Part shown: positions 1-8,510 of the stretch, piece by piece
Layout: every line of letters starts with the position of its first letter
How positions within the stretch are numbered: position 1 is the first letter of the stretch
Translations under genes and position numbers: made by a program
Source: NBML01 sp029939535
GTDB taxonomy: Bacteria > Desulfobacterota > Desulfobacteria > Desulfobacterales > Desulfobacteraceae
Direction of reading: 5' to 3'
Assembly (NCBI GenBank): GCA_029939535.1
Contig: JAOZST010000029.1
Location: forward strand, 1-28,005
DNA: 28,005 bases
Notes under the pieces: model-generated
The model's database searches: none
Told to the model about the DNA's origin: nothing
Seen by the model: only the letters and a program-made list of their open reading frames with translations

Positions 1-3000
1 TCATCTTCCAGCATATCTGCTGCATAACCTGTCTGTTCGGCAATAATCTCTTTGACCTTTGCCACTGGAAGGGCAGCCGGTTCCAAAGGAGACTGGGGTG
101 CCAAAGCAGAATCAGGAGCCGAGGTTGAGACAGATGCAACAGAAGGAGCTGAAGCCATGACCGGAATATGGACCGGGACAGGGGCTGGTTCAGGAGTCTG
201 TATTTTCTTTTCCGGTTTCAAAGGTCCTGTTTCCTGATCCCCTGCCACTACGCACAGGGTGTTATCAATTATTCTTATTTCAGGTTTCTGGGAGCCAGTG
301 ATCTTTCTAAGCCACTTATGATAAACAATATTTCCCTTTACTGGATTTTCCTCCATCCTTTTCAAAAATACAAAGGCACAATGGGATCCAAATCCAGCTG
401 AAAGATGAAGGCCGTATTCAGAATCAATATTTCCCTGGCCGGAAAAATTCAATTTTCTGAAATGGGAGGGAATCTTCTTGAGATTGGCAATGGGTGGCGC
501 CTTTCGCTTCTGCAGGGCCTTGACCAGAACCACGTCTTCTATGGCAGCTCCCAGGGTATGGCCGGTAAAACCCTTGGTATTAGAAATGCAGATCTTGTTC
601 AGATAATCTGAAAAGGTAGTTTCCAGGGCTGTCACTTCGGCATCTGCACTGCCTCCCCGGGCCGGGGTATAGGTTTCATGGGACATGAACAGCAGCTTGT
701 CTGCATACTCTTCTTTCCTCAGTCCTGTCTGTTTTTCCACCTTGGTTATGAACTTTTTCATCTCACTGGCCATGTGGCGCACATCAATATTATAGGTGTG
801 ATAGGCTGAATTGGAAATATGGGTCCCAAGAATCTCGCACTGGCCGTTCATGCCGCGTTTGCCAGCGCTGGCCCGGTCTTCAATGACCAGACCCACGGCT
901 CCTGAGCCCAGGATAGTTCCATTTCGGTCCTCATCAAAGGGCTTTGCAGCCTCGGACACCCGTTTTTTGATAGTTGCAGCCCCCAGGGCCAGGAATCCTG
1001 AGCCAACCCACTGGCTTTGTTTTGGAGAGGTGGCGTTTTCACCCCCGACCACCAGGACCCGCTTGCAACGTCCCACCCGAATCCAGTCCTCGGCAATGCC
1101 CATGGCAAGGGTTGTGGAGGCACAGGCTGAAGAGACCAGGGTATTGGGTCCCTTGGCCTTTATAATCTTGGCCAGATGGGCAGATCCCAGGGGACAGGCA
1201 TTGGCCAGAAAATTTCTGTCAAACTTGTATGTATCAACATCTTTGTTTTTCCTGGACTTTGCCTTAAAAAACCATTCAGTTAATTCTTCCTTGATGGGAA
1301 GATCTGTGATTTTTTCCATGAGAAAATAATAGACCTTCTCAAACTCCTCATAGGGTTTGAGAAACATTTTCTCATAAAAATATCTCTCAAGCTCAACCAT
1401 CAAAGTTTCTCCGTTGGGCCAGAGAGAGGTGATAATAACACCTGTTTCCTCCTGCATTTCCTCGGGCAGGGCAAAACCGTCCGGTATCATGGTCTTACCG
1501 TCTTTAACTTTCTTATACTGCATGACCAGGGGAATATTGGCATCTTTGAGGGCTTCGATGCCGGCGGCAATGCCCAATGCCATGGCCACATCATACTGCT
1601 CCTTGATACCGTATTCATCGGTAAGATCAAAATATCCCAGCTGGCCGGCCAGATGGATCACATCCTCTGTTTTGGTAATCTGGACAAAACGGGCATTGCC
1701 GTCCGGCTGTTTAAAAAGCTTGGTTATATTTTTATCTGTAAATTTTTCCATGACCTCTGAAGGCAGAGGTTCGATAAAATTCTTACCATTTAGAATGGAA
1801 TCAAAATTATCTTTGGCAAAAACATGACGGGCCTTGCCAGGCAGCCCCACTGAGACCCCTGAGATCAGGATTCCCTGGGTGTTAAAATTAAAACGCTCCA
1901 TGGCATCAACAGCGGAATTACGCTTCTGGTGCTGAAATTCCTTGTAAAGTATCCTGTCTATCAGTGTCTGGTTGTTTTTTTTAAATGTATCAAAATCTTC
2001 TGACATTTCTATTTTTGGCAACTCCTCTTTTGCAAAGGTTTCAGGCATATCAAGCTTTTCTGGCTCGGGCCGGACAATGGTCTTGGGTTCAAACAGGCTG
2101 CTGCAGGAGATCAAATACTGGCGCAGAGCTTCAAAGGATTTAACCTCCCCGACCCTGGCATCCACGGACACAGCCGTTCCAAACTCACCCACATTGATGT
2201 TTTTCAAAAGATTAACCAATAGCCTGGAGGGTCCTATTTCAATAAAATGGGTCCTGCCGGAAACATAGACATTTTCAATGGATTTAATAAATTCAACCGG
2301 AGAAACAATCTGTTTTGCCAGCAGGTCTTTTACCTCATCATGCCGTTCAGGGTAAGGCTGGGCAAGGGTATTGGAAATGATCTTTCCAAACCGGGTCTGG
2401 TTGAACTGAATTGTATCAAGATAGGTTCTCAATTCTTCTGAAGCCTCTTTAAGCAGAGGTGTATGAAAGGCACCTGTCAGGTTTAGTTTCTTGTAAACCG
2501 CTCCCTGCTGGTTCAGGTAAAGGCAGAATTTTTCAATATCCTCTGCCCTGCCTGACACGGCAGTCTGTTTTTCACTATTCTTATTGGTAATATAAATATT
2601 TGAAACAAAGGATTTTCTAATAAGGCTGGCGGTTTCTTTTTCATTTTTAAAGACCACCATGATCTTGCCGGGTTCCCTGAGTGTACTTTCATACATAAGA
2701 TCCGAGCGTTTTATGATGAGTTTCATGGCATCCTCAAATCCCAGCATGCCGGAACAGAAAAGAGCTGTGTATTCTCCAACACTGTGGCCGATGAAATAAT
2801 CCGGGGAAAACCCTTCCATGGCCAGGCGGCTGCAGATGGCTGCAGAGGAAAGAAAAACCGCGGCCTGGGTATTCTGGGTGGAATTCAGTTGTTCATCTTC
2901 ATTGAACATCATCTCAAGCAGGGAATATCCCCTCTGTTCCATGAATATGGCTTCACCTTTTTCCAGTACAGAACGGATATGGGGATCAGCCTCAAACAAC

Positions 3001-6000
3001 TCCTTCATCATGCCTGGTCTCTGGGCTCCCTGACCTGAAAGCAAAGCCACCATACGAAGTTTTTTCCCTTTCTGATCGGCAGAATAAGAATAATCTCCCA
3101 CCATAAGGTCATCTCCTGAAACAGCCTTGAATTCAGCTTCAATCATAGGCTTTTGGCCGGATTCTTGACCAGACTGTACCCGATCAGATTGGACCTGATC
3201 AGATTGGACCCGATCAGATTGGACCTGATCAGATTGGACTTGATCAGATTGGACTTGGCCAGATTCCAGCTGGGCTGACAATTGGTAGTCTGATTCAAGA
3301 ACCCGGGGCAGGCAGCTTATGATGAGATGTCCGTGGTTTCCACCTATGCCGTTTACATTGGATGCAAAGCGAAAGGTCTGTCCAGGCTTTCTGGACACCA
3401 GATCTGTGGCTGGTTTCAAAATTTCCCCTTCTTTAACTGTGGAATATTCTTTATCATGGTTGAAATTGGGAAGGATTTTCCCCTTACTGCTCATGAGCAA
3501 TAGCTTGGCCATGGCTACAGCTGGATTGGCTGCCTTGAAATACCCGAACTGGGGTTTAATATTTCCATAATTCATTTCATGGCTGAAACTGGCCTGGACC
3601 ACCTGTTTTTCAACGATATCCCCAAAAATATTGGAAAAGGCGAAAAGATCCAGATGACGGATCTCTGATTTCCTGATCCCGGTTTTTTGGTAAGCCTCAT
3701 CAATGACAGAAACAAAGGTTTTTTCCGACGGTGCAAGAAGGTGGTCAGGAACGCTGGATCGCACCACGCATTGGTTTATCTCACCCAGGATCTCCATGCC
3801 TGCTTCCCTGGCTTTTTTATAGGTGGTCATGACATGGATGGCAGCGCCCTCCCCCATGACATAGCCATCTGCCCTGGAATCAAAATAATTACAGTCTGAC
3901 TCGGATAAAAGCCCCAGGCGCTTAAATGCCATGAGTACAGCTGGATAAAGGTTGCAGTCCACACCCCCGGCCAGAACAAAATCCAGATCCTTTTGTTTCA
4001 GGTTCCGGGTTGCATTGAGTATGGCAATGGTAGAGGATGCACACGAGGCATCCAATACATAATTGGCACCATTGAGCCCGAAATAATTGGCAATACGCCC
4101 GGAAATAATATTGGACAACAATCCTGGAGTAGTATCTTCATTGTTTTCCGGGATCTTTGCACAAATTGCATCCACCAGTTGATGGCCAAGGTTATCTGCC
4201 AGTTGAGCATCCAGGCCGGCACAATTTTTAATTAAATCACCAATAAAATTTTTCCGCACCCGTATAATATTTTTGCTCTGGCGTTCTCCGGCAATGGTTC
4301 CCAGAATAACCCCGGTCCTGGCAGCAGCTCCTTCCTGATCCAGCAGGCCGCATGACTCAAGGGCCTCACTGGCAGCTTCCAGGCCGAAAAGCTGTCCCCT
4401 TTCAATGGATTTAACCATATTGGGGGGCATCCTGTATTTAAGATTGTTGAATTGATAATCCTTTACAATACCTGCCTTAATCCTGGGCAGCCGGTAAAAG
4501 GATTTTTTGTCCAGGGCTGCATAGGCATCATTGTCAAAGTGTTCTTCTGGCAATGGAGAAAGCTGTTTTTCCCCTGAACATAATTTTTCCCAGAATTCTT
4601 GGGTATTTCTGGCACCGGGCAGAAACACCCCAAGGCCGGCCACCACAATCCTGTCATCATTGAAGTCATAGGATATATCCGTGAAGATATCCCTGGCCAT
4701 GGGAACATAGTTCTCTGTCATCTCTTCCACAACCATGTGGTAGTTTATTCCCCCGAAACCATAGGAGGAAACAGCTGCTTTGCGTGTATTGCCGGGAGCA
4801 GGCTCCCAGGGTTTTGAATCTTTCAGGATAAAAAGGGAGGAATCGCCCAGATCATGGTCCTTGGACAGGGTTTCAAACTGCCCGTTGGGGGGCAGCACGC
4901 CTTTATTTACAGCCAGAAGGGCTTTTAACAAACCCGCAGACCCGGCACACCCCAGAAGGTGACCGATCTGGGACTTGATGGACGATACCCCTGCATTGGA
5001 TTTATTGTACAGGGTGTTCAGGGTGCCCAGTTCAGCCTGATCCCCCACAATGGTGGATGTGCCGTGGGCTTCTATGAAACCGATGTCCTCGGGATGGATA
5101 TCCGGTCGGATATTTTCAAAACATCGTTCCAGACTCATGGCCTGGCCCTTGGGATTGGGGGCTGCAATGGCCTTGCCCCTGCCGTCTGAACTGGCTCCAA
5201 TGGCATTGATGATCCCCAGGATTTTATTATTATCCCGGATGGCGTCCTTCATTCGTTTCAAAACAAAGACTACAGAGCCTTCGCCCAGGATAAAACCATC
5301 GGCACGGCCGTCAAAGGGATAGGAGCCCCTGGCTGACAAAGTGCCCATTTTGGCAAAACCAATAAAAGATTCAGGTGCCAGATGGGTATTTACCCCGCCC
5401 ACGATGACCTGGTCATGGTCTCCGGACAAAAGCTCTCCCACAGCATTATCTATGGCAGTTACAGAGGAAGCACAGGCAGCGTCAACAATATAGTTGGTGC
5501 CCCTGACACCCAGGTGCCGGGCAATCCTGGAGGCTTCAATATTCAAAAGGATTCCGTGGACAGGATCATAACCCTTGTTTTCCCCTTCTATTCCCTCCTG
5601 CAGAGCCTGCTTTACCTTTTCTTTTTCATCATCGGCCAGGTCAGCATATCCAGGGGTTTTTTCCATCATGGAAACCAGTTCTGGATACCAGTATTTCAAC
5701 TGGAGATCATTTCCCAGTTCATTGGAAAGACAGGTGGCTATGATGACTGCTGTTCTCTGGGGATCTTCACATATAAGCCTATCATCTTCACCCAGAAGCC
5801 CGGCATTTTCAACTGCTTTATAGGCGGTCTGCAATACCATTTTCTGGCTCCGGGAAAGGCGTTTATCCTTGCCCTCTGCATAGCCAAACCGTTGCACATC
5901 AAACTCGAAATCATCCACATGGCCTGCCAGGGTTGTATAAGTTTTGTCCTGCGCCTTCCTGTCCGGGTCATAATATAAATTCCTGTCAAAACGATCCTCG

Positions 6001-8180
6001 GGCATCTCCTGGATTGAATATTTTTTATTCAGGATATTCTCCCAGAGCATTTCAGGAGTATCTGCATGGGGAAGGGTACACCCCATTCCCACAACGGCAA
6101 TCTCGTCTTTGATCCTGTTTCTAGGGCTGGAAAAAATCTCCAGCTGGTTTACATGTTTAAACAGCCTGGATTTATCGTTAAAATACTGGTCATGGATCTC
6201 TTTGATGCTGACGGAATTCTTAAAAAAGGCCAGGCTGTCGCCCACAAGAAAATTTCCTTTTTCCCTGTGCTCGTCATCTTCATACCAGGTATAATTCTCA
6301 GGGCCTGGGTTTTCAAAATCCGGCAAAAATCCTTTGGCACCAATAAGCAGAGACCCGATATTTCGTTTTTCAAAGGAGCGTTTTCTCTGGCCCAGGCTTT
6401 CATTGTTCAGGATCATCTGGGCTTCGTGTTCTGCCATCATCCTGGCAAACTGGGTGGGTGCAGTTCTGGATGCCAGGCCCAGACTTTTGCCGATGACCAC
6501 GGTTTCATCTTTTTCAATTATAATGTCCTGGTATTGTTTTTTTACGCTATGGGTATCAACAATCTCATTGGAAAACAAATATGCCGTTCCAACCTGGAGG
6601 CCTATTTTAGCTCCTTTGGCAGCCAGGAACGAGGCCATGCCTGAAATAAAAAAAGAAGCAAAATTTGTGGTTATACCACCGGCAAAAACCAGGTAGAGGT
6701 CGGACAGATCCTGGGATTTATTCATTAATTTTGTGATGGCAGCTTCCCATAACACCATGCTGGTGAGGGAGCCCACATGGCCTCCAGCTTCTCCACCTTC
6801 AAATATAAACCTGCGGCACCCGTTATCAAGGGCATTTTCCATCATGGAGACTGATGGAGTGTGCAAATAGGTTTTTGTGCCTGCCTTTTCCAATTCCACC
6901 ACCTGGGAGGGAATCCCCCCGGCAAACAGGGCATAAGGCACCTTATATTTTTTAACCATGTCCAGATGCTTGTGTACTGCCGGGTTAAATGCTTCAATAC
7001 CCACAAGGCCGGCACCAAAATTAGCCAGTTTGCCTGCACCGTCCTTGAGCATATCATCGGCCAGGGATTCAGGCAGACTTCCCACGGCAAGAAAGGGCAG
7101 AGCACCCTGGTCCAGGACTTTGGCTGCAAATTCCGGATTATCTGAAATATTGGCCATGGGTCCCTGGATCAAAGGGAATTTAGTTTCCTGATCCTTTGCA
7201 AAATCTGAATTCGGGACAACAGGATCATGCTGATCAATAAAATCAAGGTTCTCTCCAATGGAGGTGAAAAATGAAGAAATCATGATTTCAAGGGATGAAG
7301 TTTCCCTTGCAAACTCCTTGGCAAAGACTCCGTCCTGGCCCAGATAAAAAAGGGATTGGATAAATGCTGCATCAGGATTATCCAGGGCAGTATAATTATC
7401 AATTATGGCCTGGTAGAGTTTTTTATCACCGTCAGCTGTTTCAGAAACCAGAACAGCCTCCTGTTTAAGATCTTTGACAATTTTGGTTCCCAATTTTGCA
7501 AATACCCGGAAAACCTCTTTATCCTGGAAAATAATTTCAGTGGAATCCCCTTCGTCAAGACCTGCAAGAAGTTTCTTGAAATTGTCTGAAACCGGAGCCT
7601 CATCCGCCAGAAGCATCTGGCTGTCCATTACAAGGCCTGATACCCCGGCTGCAAGCATACCGGCAGCTGTATATTTACCCACGCCTCCATGGATAAAAAC
7701 AGGTAAATTATTATTTTTCAGATACCATTGCATGAGGATAAAGGAAGGGTATTTTGAAACTTTTCCAGCAGCTTCATTTCCCTTGAGTACCAGGGCATGG
7801 GGATTAATCTCTTTGATTTTTTCAATCAGATTAATATCTTTGATTTCAAGAATGATTTTTGTGTCACCAAATTCAGAAAAATCAGCAGCCTTGTCTTCTT
7901 TGCAGAGGGGGGTAACTAAAAGATCAAGGTTAACAATATTTTCATTTTTCAGGGCAGCAATGGTTTCATGATCATGGGTAGAAAACCGCAGGCCAAAACT
8001 CAGGTTTTCCAGGGAAAGCACCAGGGCCTTTTCAAGGATGTCTTCAGTGCTTAAAAATTCCGTGTCAAAGACTGGAAGTGCACCAGACTGATAAATGGCA
8101 TGAAAATAACTGACATCAAATACCTTGACAGGCGTATAAATCATCAAAGGCAGTCTTGAATTCAGTATTCTTGTTATCAT
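1..8180 (-). CDS. Giant PUFA-synthase/type I PKS-like multienzyme (NMO*-NMO-KS-KS*-AT-KS-ACP...), C-terminus beyond left edge
   Basis: One uninterrupted frame runs from ATG at 8180 (GGAG about 8 nt upstream) to the left edge, more than 2726 residues. Two FMN-type TIM barrels of the nitronate monooxygenase/PfaD kind come first. Barrel 1 (about 1-330) is degenerate, with Lys140 where the catalytic His is expected. Barrel 2 (about 334-690) has EGGEAGGHVG with His468. KS1 (about 688-1155) is complete: Cys903, His1039, His1074. KS2 (about 1173-1622) keeps Cys1380 in DASCASST but has Phe1513 and Tyr1547 in place of the two His. A pentapeptide-repeat linker (about 1638-1672) precedes an AT (about 1707-2005; Ser1800 in GHSVGEY, His1906). 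KS3 (about 2096-2605) is complete: Cys2353, His2501 (SHETYTP), His2541. A Pro/Ala-rich linker leads to VKEIIAEQTGY, the start of an ACP helix. In this family such proteins build secondary fatty acids or polyketides from malonyl units. No KR or DH is visible; they may lie beyond the edge. The product is unknown. Confidence 0.9.
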   Translation of the reverse strand, partial: MITRILNSRLPLMIYTPVKVFDVSYFHAIYQSGALPVFDTEFLSTEDILEKALVLSLENLSFGLRFSTHDHETIAALKNENIVNLDLLVTPLCKEDKAADFSEFGDTKIILEIKDINLIEKIKEINPHALVLKGNEAAGKVSKYPSFILMQWYLKNNNLPVFIHGGVGKYTAAGMLAAGVSGLVMDSQMLLADEAPVSDNFKKLLAGLDEGDSTEIIFQDKEVFRVFAKLGTKIVKDLKQEAVLVSETADGDKKLYQAIIDNYTALDNPDAAFIQSLFYLGQDGVFAKEFARETSSLEIMISSFFTSIGENLDFIDQHDPVVPNSDFAKDQETKFPLIQGPMANISDNPEFAAKVLDQGALPFLAVGSLPESLADDMLKDGAGKLANFGAGLVGIEAFNPAVHKHLDMVKKYKVPYALFAGGIPSQVVELEKAGTKTYLHTPSVSMMENALDNGCRRFIFEGGEAGGHVGSLTSMVLWEAAITKLMNKSQDLSDLYLVFAGGITTNFASFFISGMASFLAAKGAKIGLQVGTAYLFSNEIVDTHSVKKQYQDIIIEKDETVVIGKSLGLASRTAPTQFARMMAEHEAQMILNNESLGQRKRSFEKRNIGSLLIGAKGFLPDFENPGPENYTWYEDDEHREKGNFLVGDSLAFFKNSVSIKEIHDQYFNDKSRLFKHVNQLEIFSSPRNRIKDEIAVVGMGCTLPHADTPEMLWENILNKKYSIQEMPEDRFDRNLYYDPDRKAQDKTYTTLAGHVDDFEFDVQRFGYAEGKDKRLSRSQKMVLQTAYKAVENAGLLGEDDRLICEDPQRTAVIIATCLSNELGNDLQLKYWYPELVSMMEKTPGYADLADDEKEKVKQALQEGIEGENKGYDPVHGILLNIEASRIARHLGVRGTNYIVDAACASSVTAIDNAVGELLSGDHDQVIVGGVNTHLAPESFIGFAKMGTLSARGSYPFDGRADGFILGEGSVVFVLKRMKDAIRDNNKILGIINAIGASSDGRGKAIAAPNPKGQAMSLERCFENIRPDIHPEDIGFIEAHGTSTIVGDQAELGTLNTLYNKSNAGVSSIKSQIGHLLGCAGSAGLLKALLAVNKGVLPPNGQFETLSKDHDLGDSSLFILKDSKPWEPAPGNTRKAAVSSYGFGGINYHMVVEEMTENYVPMARDIFTDISYDFNDDRIVVAGLGVFLPGARNTQEFWEKLCSGEKQLSPLPEEHFDNDAYAALDKKSFYRLPRIKAGIVKDYQFNNLKYRMPPNMVKSIERGQLFGLEAASEALESCGLLDQEGAAARTGVILGTIAGERQSKNIIRVRKNFIGDLIKNCAGLDAQLADNLGHQLVDAICAKIPENNEDTTPGLLSNIISGRIANYFGLNGANYVLDASCASSTIAILNATRNLKQKDLDFVLAGGVDCNLYPAVLMAFKRLGLLSESDCNYFDSRADGYVMGEGAAIHVMTTYKKAREAGMEILGEINQCVVRSSVPDHLLAPSEKTFVSVIDEAYQKTGIRKSEIRHLDLFAFSNIFGDIVEKQVVQASFSHEMNYGNIKPQFGYFKAANPAVAMAKLLLMSSKGKILPNFNHDKEYSTVKEGEILKPATDLVSRKPGQTFRFASNVNGIGGNHGHLIISCLPRVLESDYQLSAQLESGQVQSDQVQSDQVQSDRVQSDQVQSDRVQSGQESGQKPMIEAEFKAVSGDDLMVGDYSYSADQKGKKLRMVALLSGQGAQRPGMMKELFEADPHIRSVLEKGEAIFMEQRGYSLLEMMFNEDEQLNSTQNTQAAVFLSSAAICSRLAMEGFSPDYFIGHSVGEYTALFCSGMLGFEDAMKLIIKRSDLMYESTLREPGKIMVVFKNEKETASLIRKSFVSNIYITNKNSEKQTAVSGRAEDIEKFCLYLNQQGAVYKKLNLTGAFHTPLLKEASEELRTYLDTIQFNQTRFGKIISNTLAQPYPERHDEVKDLLAKQIVSPVEFIKSIENVYVSGRTHFIEIGPSRLLVNLLKNINVGEFGTAVSVDARVGEVKSFEALRQYLISCSSLFEPKTIVRPEPEKLDMPETFAKEELPKIEMSEDFDTFKKNNQTLIDRILYKEFQHQKRNSAVDAMERFNFNTQGILISGVSVGLPGKARHVFAKDNFDSILNGKNFIEPLPSEVMEKFTDKNITKLFKQPDGNARFVQITKTEDVIHLAGQLGYFDLTDEYGIKEQYDVAMALGIAAGIEALKDANIPLVMQYKKVKDGKTMIPDGFALPEEMQEETGVIITSLWPNGETLMVELERYFYEKMFLKPYEEFEKVYYFLMEKITDLPIKEELTEWFFKAKSRKNKDVDTYKFDRNFLANACPLGSAHLAKIIKAKGPNTLVSSACASTTLAMGIAEDWIRVGRCKRVLVVGGENATSPKQSQWVGSGFLALGAATIKKRVSEAAKPFDEDRNGTILGSGAVGLVIEDRASAGKRGMNGQCEILGTHISNSAYHTYNIDVRHMASEMKKFITKVEKQTGLRKEEYADKLLFMSHETYTPARGGSADAEVTALETTFSDYLNKICISNTKGFTGHTLGAAIEDVVLVKALQKRKAPPIANLKKIPSHFRKLNFSGQGNIDSEYGLHLSAGFGSHCAFVFLKRMEENPVKGNIVYHKWLRKITGSQKPEIRIIDNTLCVVAGDQETGPLKPEKKIQTPEPAPVPVHIPVMASAPSVASVSTSAPDSALAPQSPLEPAALPVAKVKEIIAEQTGYAADMLED
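3166..3270 (-). repeat. 15-bp in-frame tandem repeat (VQSDQ/R pentapeptide linker) between KS2 and AT
   Basis: About seven 15-bp units lie head to tail. Five (3181-3255) are nearly identical, with plus-strand core GATCAGATTGGAC, and a degenerate unit lies on each side. They are a multiple of three, so the frame is kept. They encode repeated V-Q-S-D-Q/R, a hydrophilic and probably flexible inter-domain linker. The near identity suggests recent slippage, and copy number may vary between strains. Confidence 0.9.
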
Positions 8181-8265
8181 AAATATATCTCCGTATATTG
8201 TTTTAGGAATCATTTTTCTCTGGCTGTCAGCCGTTGAAAAATCTTTGTCTCAAACCCTTTTACTA

Positions 8266-8281
8266 TTCAAAGAGTATGCCA
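8266..8281 (-). promoter_or_regulatory. Putative sigma-54 (-24/-12) promoter of the giant synthase gene
   Basis: Read on the minus strand, TGGCAT-N5-TTGAA matches the sigma-54 consensus TGGCAC-N5-TTGCA with exact spacing and only two mismatches (C6 to T, C15 to A). The start site would lie near 8255, leaving a roughly 75-nt leader before the ATG at 8180. The divergent neighbour encodes a sigma-54 activator, which supports the call. The imperfect -12 GC (here GA) is the weak point. Confidence 0.6.
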
Positions 8282-8374
8282 ATCCTGATTTTTTTTTAAC
8301 AGCTTGAAATTAAAAGATTTTAAGGAAATATCACTTTCCTGTTTTGACTAATTTCTAATTTTACTTGCATTTTA

Positions 8375-8401
8375 TGTACACGCGCTGTACAAAATTGTAC
8401 A
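8375..8401. promoter_or_regulatory. Three helically phased TGTACA boxes, candidate activator-binding sites
   Basis: The palindrome TGTACA occurs at 8375-8380, 8386-8391 and 8396-8401. Start-to-start spacings are 11 and 10 bp, so all face the same side of the helix. They lie about 95-135 bp upstream of the putative sigma-54 promoter, the usual distance for enhancer-type upstream activating sequences. The divergent activator encoded at 8511 is the obvious candidate ligand, but this is inference. Confidence 0.55.
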
Positions 8402-8408
8402 AAAATTT

Positions 8409-8498
8409 AAATTAGCGCGCTATCGCGCGAACTTTTAGCCATTAGCTGTTGGCTGTTAGCCGAATAGCTAACGGCTGAATGCAAATTCCAATACTATT
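8409..8498 (+). repeat. Structured dispersed repeat, copy A (upstream of the sigma-54 activator gene)
   Basis: It begins AAATTAGCGCGCTATCGCGCGA, which contains a CGCGC-TATC-GCGCG hairpin. A second inverted repeat follows (AGCCATTAGCT ... AGCTAACGGCT, one mismatch), then TGAATGCAAATT. The same order of elements recurs at 17896-17985 upstream of hrpA. Together with the TGTACA boxes and the promoter it fills the 330-bp gap 8181-8510, which has no convincing gene. A short look-alike, GGCTGTCAGCC, is at 8222-8232. Confidence 0.75.
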
Positions 8499-8510
8499 AA
8501 ATTCAACACA

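Noticed and set aside
3166..3270. CRISPR-like direct repeats
   Set aside because: Units are 15 bp with no spacers, sit inside a coding frame and keep the reading frame. This is a coding tandem repeat.
52..7971. Many plus-strand open frames of 60-200 codons across the synthase region
   Set aside because: They lie antisense to a single frame with clear NMO, KS and AT motifs. Their own translations show no family features.
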